Assembly (NCBI GenBank): GCA_949710005.1
Contig: OX453287.1
Location: 7,604,386 to 7,668,385 of the forward strand
Origin: Ricordea florida
Taxonomy: Eukaryota > Cnidaria > Anthozoa > Corallimorpharia > Ricordeidae
Direction of reading: 5' to 3'
DNA length: 64,000 nt
Position numbers and translations under genes: made by a program. Of the stretch, positions 42,991 to 52,800 are shown piece by piece. A model generated the notes under the pieces. That model was not told where the DNA came from. It did not search any database and saw nothing but the letters and a program-made list of their open reading frames with translations. Position 1 is the first letter of the stretch, and each line of letters starts with the position of its first letter.

Positions 42991-43626
42991 ATGTTGAGTA
43001 TTACAATATATGATTCTGAAACCCGGGTTTATTTAGATCCGCCGCTGAAAAATCTTCGGGAGATACAACTCCTTGATTGCAATATAAAAACCAAAAGATT
43101 GATTAATTTCAGGGATCAACAGATATTATTCAAAGATAATAATCAGCCTCTCATAATAATACAGCCCGGCACATATTCTCTGCGTAATATTCAATCAATC
43201 TTTCTTAATGATCCTGATAGGGAAAAGATAACAATAATTGAGACAGACACTGTTGACTATCTTTATTCCAATAAAAACTTCAAAATAAAACTTACGAGAG
43301 GATTGGCTTTTGGTTTAGGTGCGCCCGAAGTTATAAATCCTGGTAAATTATATCCAATAAATATACAAATTAGAGAGCCTTTGAGACTTATGTGCAGTAT
43401 AGTGGATAATAAGTCATCATATATGAATAACACCAAATATGAAGAACTTGTGAAACTCGCGCCCTCGCACCTACTCGCAAACATACCATCAAAGGATTAC
43501 CCAACAATTCCGGTTCAAAAATATGAGAATCCCATAAACCACTTTGATTTAAGTATCTTAGACAACGAATGGAAAAAACTTGATCTGAAGGGTTCACCCA
43601 TAACTTTCAGTTTAAGATTTAGATAA
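42991..43626 (+). CDS. Probable Polinton minor capsid (penton-like) protein, 211 aa
   Basis: ATG at 42991, 27 nt after a TCTAAAG box. The product looks beta-rich with no membrane segment: PPLKNLREIQLLDC near the start, IIQPGTYSLRNIQSIF in the middle, and a closing FDLSILDNEWKKLDL...FSLRF. Length and layout fit the single jelly-roll minor capsid proteins of Polintons. The call is by shape and position. Confidence 0.5.
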   Translation: MLSITIYDSETRVYLDPPLKNLREIQLLDCNIKTKRLINFRDQQILFKDNNQPLIIIQPGTYSLRNIQSIFLNDPDREKITIIETDTVDYLYSNKNFKIKLTRGLAFGLGAPEVINPGKLYPINIQIREPLRLMCSIVDNKSSYMNNTKYEELVKLAPSHLLANIPSKDYPTIPVQKYENPINHFDLSILDNEWKKLDLKGSPITFSLRFR

Positions 43627-43678
43627 TTTTTTTTGTTATGTAACCAGTACTTAGGTTATATAACATTAATCTTCTTCG

Positions 43679-43701
43679 CCCCCCCCCCCCCCCCCCCCCC
43701 C
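43679..43701 (+). repeat. 23-base C homopolymer
   Basis: An uninterrupted run of 23 C in the 130-bp gap between two convergent stop codons (43626 and 43757), in a very AT-rich setting. Confidence 0.95.
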
Positions 43702-43756
43702 ATACCTCTTCTTTCAAAAACTTTAGCTCTTCAAAATCAATACACCAATCTAAATA

Positions 43757-44392
43757 TCAAGATGGATGCCATGTTACAACCATTAATTCATCGTGTAAGT
43801 CTTTATAGAATTTGCGTTTATGTATTGCTTTCATTAAATCATCATGTAAATCTTTGTGGAATTTCTTTTTATGTTCGATAACATAACGATCTATTCTTAT
43901 ATTAAATTTTAATAACCTAATTAAATAATTCTCATCAAATTTTTTAATACTAATATTTTTATCCCTATACCCACAAACTTCGTCTGAAAAATAAAACTCT
44001 TCATCATCCTTACAAAAAGGAAAAATAAAATTATCGCAAATTTTTTTCATTCGTATTTTATGAATATATGTGTAATTCATATATTTTAAAATACCTTTCA
44101 CAAATTTATTAGTGTTTTTTATTTCATCAAAGGTATAATTATTAAATGATTCAATATCATTATTAGTTCCCCTTTTCATATAATTAACTCTAACAGAACA
44201 ACGTATATACTCCTTTTTAAAACTAAACCGATTTTTTGCTATAGTTTTTTCAAAATCGCCATTAATTGCTTCCATAAAATCTTTTATTCTTAGTTTTTCC
44301 GTATTATGATAAATAAGAATAAAAGAATCGATTTCATCTTCATCATCATCATATTCATAATAAGAGTTTTTTTCATAAAATTTATTTTCCAT
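43757..44392 (-). CDS. AT-rich Polinton protein, 211 aa, unknown
   Basis: ATG at 44392, minus strand. A very acidic tract (YEYDDDEDEID) near the start is followed by a Lys/Ile/Asn/Phe-rich body with paired Cys (YIRCSV, ICDNFIFPFC). The C-terminus contains two near-repeats of HKKKFHKDLHDDLM. No membrane segment and no known family. Confidence 0.55.
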   Translation of the reverse strand: MENKFYEKNSYYEYDDDEDEIDSFILIYHNTEKLRIKDFMEAINGDFEKTIAKNRFSFKKEYIRCSVRVNYMKRGTNNDIESFNNYTFDEIKNTNKFVKGILKYMNYTYIHKIRMKKICDNFIFPFCKDDEEFYFSDEVCGYRDKNISIKKFDENYLIRLLKFNIRIDRYVIEHKKKFHKDLHDDLMKAIHKRKFYKDLHDELMVVTWHPS

Positions 44393-44484
44393 CTTTTTTT
44401 ATTTTATGATTTTTCTTTTTAAATATCAATTTTGTTATTAAACCAAAATAAGGGTTTCATAACACAATTACCCATTCTTCGCTT

Positions 44485-44943
44485 TTATTTTAAATCATAA
44501 AATAATTTCATTCTGCAATCCTTGCAAGAGGATTTTTGCTTATCATGTTCGCATATTTGAGATCCAACACATTCTACACATTGTTGTTTTTGTTTATTAT
44601 GTCTGCAAATATGCGAACCTCCACATTCCTTACAATGTTGTTTTTGTTTATTATGTACGCATATTTGCGATCCTCCACATTCCTTACAGTGATATTTATA
44701 TTTATTATGTATCAAGCAATTATACCCATTACATTCGCTGCAAAATTTTTTTATTTTTCCATGATCACAAATAATTCTACTAGTAAGGGCAACTTTTTCA
44801 ATTAAATCAGCAATTTCCTCATCTTTGTGTTTTGTAATTTCATCAATTAGTTCTTGCTTATTCATTTTTGCTCTTCCTTTTATTTCAAAGTCTTTCGCTA
44901 TTATTCTTATTTCGTAAATATATAATTTTCTTAGCTGATCCAT
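44485..44943 (-). CDS. Cys/His-repeat protein with SAP-like N-terminus, 152 aa
   Basis: The ATG at 44943 lies inside the right inverted repeat, so the first residues (MDQLR) equal those of the DNA polymerase. Residues 5-45 resemble a SAP or Rho-N helix-turn-helix (LIDEI end). Then come about five repeats of the pattern C-x2-C-x-G-x3-C-x2-H-x2-K, for example CKECGGSQICVHNKQKQHC, likely zinc-binding. Similar Cys/His repeats occur in proteins of large DNA viruses and algae. Nucleic-acid binding is the likely role, by inference. Confidence 0.7.
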   Translation of the reverse strand: MDQLRKLYIYEIRIIAKDFEIKGRAKMNKQELIDEITKHKDEEIADLIEKVALTSRIICDHGKIKKFCSECNGYNCLIHNKYKYHCKECGGSQICVHNKQKQHCKECGGSHICRHNKQKQQCVECVGSQICEHDKQKSSCKDCRMKLFYDLK

Positions 44944-45599
44944 AATTACTTTTGTAAGAAATATCAAATCTTTAAGCCGCTTTTCAAATTTTTAATCCGC
45001 CTGTTCCAGAAATCCTTGCCAAAATTCCCGGCTTTTATGCTGCTGATCAAAATTCACATGTCTCCGCTTGGTGACGGGTTCATCAAAACTTTGCGGAGGC
45101 TTCAACAATACCTAGCGGCGGCTTGGCTAATGCTTTGAGAAGGCTTGAGGGCTTCAACAATACCTAGCGGCGGCTTGGCTAGTGCTTTGTGAAGGCTTGA
45201 GGGCTTGACTAGGTCTTTTGGGTCTTAGGGATTTCGACAAGTATTTATTGGCTTTTATGCTGCTGGTTAAATTCCTGATCAAATTTTGGAAACCAATTTA
45301 GCTTATAAGCTAGAAAATCCTTGTCAAATTTCCTGTGTTCCAGAATTCCCGGCTTGGTATCAGGTTCGCCAAAACTTTGCAGAGGCTTCAACAATACCTA
45401 GCGACAGCTTGGCTAGTGCTTTGTGAAGACTTGAGGGTTTGACTAGGTCTTCTGGGTCTTAGGAATTCGACAAGTATTTTTTTGTCTTTTATGCTGCTGG
45501 CTAAATTCCTGATCAAATTTTGGAAACCAATTTAGCTTATAAGCTAGAAAATCCTTGTCAAATTTCCTGTGTTCCAGAGCCGCAGTTTTCTCCCTCTCT
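44928..45599 (-). repeat. Polinton right terminal inverted repeat (672 bp)
   Basis: Inverted counterpart of 29379-30050 with the same internal tandem units. Its inner edge includes the start codon of the minus-strand Cys-repeat gene. Confidence 0.93.
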
Positions 45600-46875
45600 G
45601 CTCTTAATATGAATTTGTTCTTTTGCTTCACGATCGCGGTCCACTTGGATATTTATCAAGTCGTTCCGCTTCGTGATGGTGAACGTGTTGTCTCACCTGG
45701 AATAGCACTTCCAGATCCTTGGTGGTTCATGTCGAAAAGGAAAATTACGGCACGTGAAGTGTCACGTTGTGTGACTGTTATGTAACGGCTCGTTATGTTA
45801 GTAATACGAGTATCGTGAAATTTAATCTTGTCAGTTAAGTTGTGTTGAATCTCACTATTGGAATCTCGGAGTTTTTTCATCATCGCAAATCGCTCTTACG
45901 ATATTCGTTCAGTCTAAGATTTATCTGTACCAGGGAAGTTCGTCACGATTAAACGAGTAGAACCTCTGAAGATTTGCGTCTTGGTTTTAGTCCGGAAATA
46001 ATAGGATTTTATTCACTCCATCAGTTCATAAGCGGTTGCTAAGGGTTTTTTCTTTGCACACTTCCATGTAAAGGTCGATTACAGCGGAAACAGGACTTCC
46101 CATTGGTGCTCCTTCTTGTTGTCCGTAGAGTGTTCCATTGACTGCCACCTGGGTGGGCGAGAATGATTACCACGATGAATAACAATCCATTTCATAATAA
46201 TATATCTTATTTACGCATGTGAATTCTTACGAAGGTAACCAAACCCTGCGATGGATAATTAAAAGATATGGCTTTCAATAAACATAAATAGGGTAATGGG
46301 CTCCTGATACAAACCTGTAGTTAATTGAGTTGAGGAAAGGGTGTGGCTTATCTTGCACAAACTTTCCTCCACGTACGCCTACATTCCCCCTACCCTCCCT
46401 TGTTCGTCCAAAAATATCAGCAAACCAGGGTGAAGTGCTTTTTTACTACTATCAACAACTGCAAGGTAATAGGTCTACAGATCGGTACAAATTAGAATTG
46501 GAGTAATTTAAAGGAGAACATTTTTTTAAGGATCAAAACTAGTATTGTGGATAAATTGCCTCTGTCAGGAGCCCAATGGCCTCCTACCTCTGCAAGTATT
46601 TCCGTGCTAAAAATGCTTCGTGACGTTGCGTGTCGCTACGTCATCATTGCTGTAGACTCCGCTGACCATAGGAAAACAGCAGCGAATAGAACAGCGAGTG
46701 ACAGCGAGTATTTAGCGAGTAACGGAACTAGTGAAGTGCAAAATTTTCATTCTGTTCTGGAGGTCTTTCACAGCCTGAGGAAATTTATATTGATCAATTC
46801 GTACTTCGACATGGACTGAGGTTAAAGGCGACGATTATAAGAAAACAAGAAGTGAAGTATTTTCTTTGTGCAAAA
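45600..46875. other. Spacer between Polinton and REEP, with presumed REEP promoter and 5' UTR
   Basis: Contains a Penelope-like RT scrap at about 46034-46160. From 46600 to 46875 the DNA is richer in CpG and has CRE-like words (GTGACGTTG, ACGTCAT), which would suit a promoter. No exon boundary is visible before the REEP ATG. Confidence 0.5.
46034..46160 (-). mobile_element. Reverse-transcriptase fragment, Penelope-like
   Basis: On the minus strand an open stretch of about 42 codons reads NGTLYGQQEGAPMGSPVS and then a YMEV-like continuation. GxPMGSPVS is the RT block seen in Penelope-like and some LINE elements. Only this scrap is recognisable. Confidence 0.65.
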
Positions 46876-49800
46876 ATGGTTTCCTACGTCGTTTCGCGAG
46901 TCATCATGTAAGTATCGAGTTATTGGCGGGGTTTTCGACATCTTTTTCGTCCAAAATATTTTGCTTTGGTGGCGTTGACAAAAGTGTTTCTTTTTCGTTT
47001 CTTAGGCTAGTCTTTGGAACGTTGTATCCAGCGTATTCGTCATATAAGGCGATCAAAATGAAGAACGTGCGAGAATATGTAAGATTTGTATCTTTCGTGT
47101 TTTCTTGTGTCTTGCATGGTCAAAGCTCCTTATGTTATGTTGTCAAGAGCCATATCACTTGAGTTTCGTTAATTTTTGCACCACTATAGATTGTGCGATT
47201 TATTGATAACCAGCAAACAATGTGTATCATTAACTGATGTTGAACTCTCCTTGAGCACTGACCTAAGAACGAAACGTTTTTATTTTGCATGCACATCGGC
47301 TGCCTTATAAGATGGATCGATGACGGAGCATTGAATGTTGTCCTTTTTATGACGTTGTCCATCCAGCGATCCATGACCTCACCTAAATTGCACACGATTT
47401 TGATTTCTGTCGCGATTATTCCGGTTAACAAAATTATAACGAGGTTTGGCTTCCGCTAAATTCTTTCGTTTTGGTACACTTTGCAGTCGTATTCTTTTAC
47501 CAGAGTTGAACATGATCTGTTTGGAAAGTTGTTAGCACGTACAGGCCTTATCTGTTTTTAAAATGTAATCCTGTGACAGTGAGACCAAACTTAGCCTTTC
47601 ATACAATGCCTAACTATCATGAAAAATCACAAGCACCTCGCATTTCACTTTGATTTGTACCGCTTTTTCGATAGCATGTGTGTGAAGGTGCATTCAAAAC
47701 AAATCACCGCCAGAAAAGCACATTTATTAGGCTTCCAAGCGCGATATTAACACGAAAAGAAGTTTTATGTCCTCCTGTAATATTGTTCTCGATATCTTTA
47801 AGCACAATAAACAATGCCGTCGTTTTGTCCTTCCTTCATAGTAAGACATGCGTTTGAATTCAGGTATATTAAAGTAACGCTACTGTAGGTTCCATACTGC
47901 TAACAATTTGTAGTTAGCTTTACAATGGAATATCTGCATAGGTGGATTGTTTGATCGGCTTGTTTGCTTTTAGCATTTTTCAGAATCCTTGTTCAACTAA
48001 TTATAATAATTGTTTTTAATTGACAAGGAGCGGCAGGTAAACAGTATGAAATGCCAGCATAACTTCCCACGAATTACTGAAAGATTTTATACTCACTGCC
48101 CTCTTGAAGGGAAAAAATTCACTATAATTATTATAGAAAACAAAGGTTGTTTCTGTGATTTTATATCTTATGTTTTGAAGATGATTCCCCTAGAAAGCAC
48201 TGCAAGATTGGATATATAAATTTCAAGTTCACGGCAGTTCTGTTTTTTTTTTCTCTTTTGAACTCAAAGGAAGACAGTGGCTCTCAATTAGGAATTGTGG
48301 CTGTCACAAATTCATCAGAAGCTCCAACTTTCCTTATCCTAACTTATGGCTCAGGGATGTGTGTGAATTATGACATTGAACTTATAGAATCATTTATGCG
48401 CTTTAGCTGTTTACATTTCATGCTCTCCATTGAGTAATTGTTCACTAGTAAAGGTAGAGTGCCCATATGATAATTTATGAAAATATATACATATTTAAAT
48501 TTTAGAGCAGTTATGATGGCATTATTTTCGAGCCAGTATTAAATAGTCTGCAAAAAAACTCAGTTTTGACAGTTAACATGTCAGACCAAATAAACATTTA
48601 CTTACTATGTAAATCACTCTCAGTTGGGATTTATCAAGGATAAACGGGTCAGTGAGAAATATACTGTTTACAAAAGCAATTACTGCCTCATGTTTGTTCT
48701 GAAGTCTGGACTTAAAACTCATTAAAATACTTTAGTTAATATTCATGCATAATTTTGAGACTACAGTCTAGTGAAAGTAAAAGTGAAATTCTCTTTGCCA
48801 TTTAGTGCCAGTTACCTTGACATCAAGGGTCATATTTAATGGGAAATTGATTTAATGGGAAATTTTGGCAATAGATAGGAAAGTACTCTAACTGAAACTC
48901 AGTAGTCACTTCTCTTTGTAGAAATTTAAATTGCCTCATGTATATCAAATGACAGATAGGGCCTATAACTTCACTGCTGACATATTATATCCCCAGTTTA
49001 ACAGTAGTAGTACATGCATGCAAATAAAAAGGTACAGTAGCTGTTACCAAAATTAAGGGCTTTGATCCCTTTACAGCTCAGATTTTTAATAAGTGACACT
49101 GTTGAAATGGGAATCAAAATTCAGCATTGATTGTTTGCAAAATGAAAGACAGTGTGGACGCAGAAATGTTTACAGATGTCTGAATTGTGAATTTGTATGC
49201 TGTGCCAAACATGTCCCTGACGTGCACTTCTCTCTCTGCAATTTTGAAAATGTGCAAAGGTTACCTATTGTTTTAGTCACCACCATAATTTTCATCTAGA
49301 TCTCTCGCTTATTGTTTCCATAAGGAAAAATAACCCGAACTTAAAAGAAGAAGATTCTAAGTTGAAGTATTATCTAAATATTCAGCTTTTTATTTTCAAT
49401 ACTGTAGTGCAGTATGGGGTAATACTGACAGTGATTCAGGAATTGTCTTTGTTTTAGATGTGGAACAACTGAGTTGGAAACAAAGGAGGGGGGCATTGGT
49501 GTATATTAGAAACCGCAAAGCCAAAGAAAAAATCATCCAAAATGACAAAAAATTATGTGAAAACCGCATACAAAACCGTCAAAAACTGATGCAATTGTGA
49601 TCCCATACTGTGACATTTAGTTTTTCATGCATTCCTCGCAATAACTTTGGCATTTTGCAACTATTCAAGATCGATTGCTGCTCAAATCAAAGAGAAACTG
49701 GAACACAAATAGGAAAAAATAGGAAAACCCTGAAACCACTTTGAATACCAAAACCAAAAAACCACTAGTATTTTTTATGAAAACCAAATGACAAAAAACG

Positions 49801-52800
49801 AAAAAACAGCAAACCACAAAGGACATCAAAACTGAAAAACCAAAGTCTATTTGCACAAAAACCGAAAAACCAATTTGAAGAACAGCGAAAACCGAAAAAC
49901 CCAATGCCCCCTCACAAAAGAATAAAAAATTTAATTGTACATTTTTGGCCTTATAATTGACAGAACCCATTATGTGTAGTGAATATTCTTGAATAATGAA
50001 TTGCAGGCTTGACTTATCAGAATATGCTTTACACCACTTACATGTTTTAAATCATTAACTGATATAATGGCCAACCAATCAGACTGCATTTCTCTGTAAT
50101 TACCTGTGAGCAGTTTGGTAACAAAGAGTATTTTACCTCTCTGCAGGTCAGATGGATGATGTACTGGATTGTATTTGCACTTTTTATTGCTGCAGAACTT
50201 TTTGCAGATCTTCTCTTAGCATTTTGGTAAGCAAAGTTTTTTTTGCAAAGTCTTACATAAAGTTTTATTACACTTAAATGCAACAAAATAGCACAAAGAA
50301 ACTGTTTACAGTAGTTTTAGTTTTAATGAAATCATCACTAAAGATCTTACAAAATAGGTTAGGCAATGATGGGCAAAAGAAACAGAACTTGCATCCCAAT
50401 TGCAATCTGACCCCCTAAAACCAACAGTGTTGTGGGATCTTTTAACGTCCCACAAGAACAGTGCTGGAAGACAGGGCCTACATTTTTTGTCCCTATCCGA
50501 GACGATTAGAATGTCTAACCATATGCAGATGTCGTAACAAAGGCAACACATTCTTCTCAGTTATTTTAAGATCCTGGGTGTGGGCACTTAGATTTGTTAT
50601 TCTTGCAATTTTTGCGATATTTGTTAGTGATTTTCTGGCATAATTTTTTCTCTTGCGACAATTGCGAAAAACATTTGCTAGCAAATTTTTGCTAACAAGA
50701 TCGATTCTGGACATATGTGTGGGTGTGGCCAAGGTTTGAACTTATGACCTCCCACTCAACAGGCCAGAGCTCTTCCAACTGAGCTAACTGTACAGAATTC
50801 TGGTTATCCGGGCAGCTAACCGGGTGAGGTAATGAGGCGGTGGTCCAGTCCACTGTTGACTTTTTGGTTCATGGTGAAGCAGTAGATTTATTTGCCTTGT
50901 ATAATTGAAGTGTGCTTACAGGAAGCAACTAAGCAACTCCTGTTGTCCTTGTGGTTGATACATGACAATCGAAAAGTTAAAGAACTTTACACGTACATGT
51001 AGCAGTTCATCAGAAGATGTTTTAGGCTTTTTTAACGTACATCCTTTTTACAGTATATTATTATTATTTATTATTTACGGCTGGTGATAGTTAAATACAT
51101 GTAAATTATTATTTAACAACATTTATCTGACTGTTATGTTTTAGGTTTCCCTTTTACTATGAAATCAAGATCATATTTATGCTTTGGCTTCTGTCACCTG
51201 CCACAAAGGTTAGATCTTAACATAATTATTTCTTTGGAAATACGAATATTTGAAAATTTCATGTAGGTGAACTGTGGAAGAAAGATGTAATGACTGAAAG
51301 ATCATTGCAGTTATGTACACAACTTAAAAACAGTTTAGGATTGAGACCTGAAAAGAGTATTGCACCAGTATCATTTAGTTGTGGGTTCAAATCCCATTCA
51401 AGGCTGCAAATAACAGTCGGTCATCGGACAATTGTCCGGTAAATTTGACGTTTTGACCGGCAAAATATTTGTCTGATCTGTCACTGTGACCGGGCACTTT
51501 TGATCCAAAATAAACTTTCAATTATCATACTTTACTCTGAGGAGAGTCTTTTCAAGTGCGACGTCAGTGAAGACTGATCAGTGAACTAATACAACTGTTA
51601 CAGCTCCTGTCTGTGATTAATATTGTGCAATTAAAGCAGTGAAATAGGTTGTTTTGTTGAATTCTTAATGTTGCTCTTTCACTTGGAATTTTTTTTGTCC
51701 GACCAGATTGTTTCCTTGTCAGGTCAGGTCTGGTCTCTGACCTGACAAATGACCTGTCTATGAAAAAAAATTATTTGCAGCCTTGCCATTCAAGCCTGAA
51801 TTTTTTCAGGTCTTATGCTTGCCACTGTTTAAGTTGCCAGGGGTTTCAATAGAAGCCGGCAACCAGCGAATTTCGCCACCTACTTCCCAAATCATCGCCG
51901 CCTACTTTCTCACATTAAATTTCTTTTTGGTCTCTTGAGTTTCTTGAGTCACAGAATTTCTCACCTGTTACAGCCGCCTACTTTAATATGGTTAGCCGTC
52001 TACTTTAGGACTTATTGAAACCCCTGAGTTGCATACATACCTGCAGCAATCTTTCACATATTCAATATCTCTTTTTATTATGAGATTAAGACTGTATGTT
52101 GCAAGTCTGTTCTGTTACAAAGCTGTGCAATTTTATAGTTAGTAGAAGTAGTAGTAAAACTTTATACACTGTATCAATTCATTTACAAGCTCTTCCATCG
52201 AGCCATGTTTTAAAAACAATTAATCAATTAATTACTTAACCAATTAAATTATCAAAATGAATTTATTGTCTGTACAAGGCCATAGACTATAGCTATCAAT
52301 ATTAATTATATGCATGGCTTAAAGGAAATAGTAGTTGGCTTGAATCTTAGCGCTCAAAGGCAAGCTGTTACAGAGAACAGAGCCACAATATTGACAACTT
52401 TGTTTGCTTGCTTGAGTACTTGGTCTAGGAACTAAAAGGTTATATTTTGAATTTCTTAGATTATGTGAGTTTAAACGAGTCGGAGCAAGATTAAATGGAG
52501 AATCTTAAACAAAATAATTGCTAGTTGCTTTGAACGCCTTCGCTCCAGAGAATCCCAACCGAGGTCGCTGAGTAAAGTGGACAATGTAATATTTAAGAGA
52601 AAGTCATTATGCATGCAGTCCTATTTTGTTGTTTTTGGAGTCTCTTCTAACCATTCCCCTACTACAGAATTAATGGAATAGTATCTTACAGTACAGTGTA
52701 CATACTTTTATCCAGGGTTCAAGCATTTTATATAGGAAATTTGTTCATCCTTGGCTGTCAAGACATGAAAAGGTGAGATTACATTACACATGAACATTAA

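Larger units (their letters stand above)
29379..45599. mobile_element. Polinton (Maverick), looks whole
   Basis: A 16,221-bp element with 672-bp inverted ends starting AGAGAGGG, consistent with the AG...CT ends usual for Polintons. GCTCT repeats at each flank (29374-29378, 45600-45604); 6 bp is usual for the family. Parts in order: DNA polymerase, integrase (minus), small frame, probable major capsid, packaging ATPase, two overlapping small frames, a row of membrane and coiled-coil proteins, a 537-aa protein, probable minor capsid, and two minus-strand genes. I see no obvious breaks. The near-identity of the ends points to a young copy. I did not recognise the cysteine protease that many Polintons carry. 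Confidence 0.93.
51350..52090 (+). mobile_element. SINE (family C) interrupted by two hAT-like elements, REEP intron 4
   Basis: The SINE pieces (GGGTTCAAATCCCATT; CAAGCCTGAATTTTTTCAGG; AGTTGCATACATACCTGC) follow the copy at 8747-8909. Insertions at 51399-51785 and 51838-52026 carry their own target duplications. Confidence 0.7.

Noticed and set aside
46547-46819. 90-codon frame just upstream of REEP
   Set aside because: It lacks any family resemblance and lies in the presumed promoter and 5' UTR.
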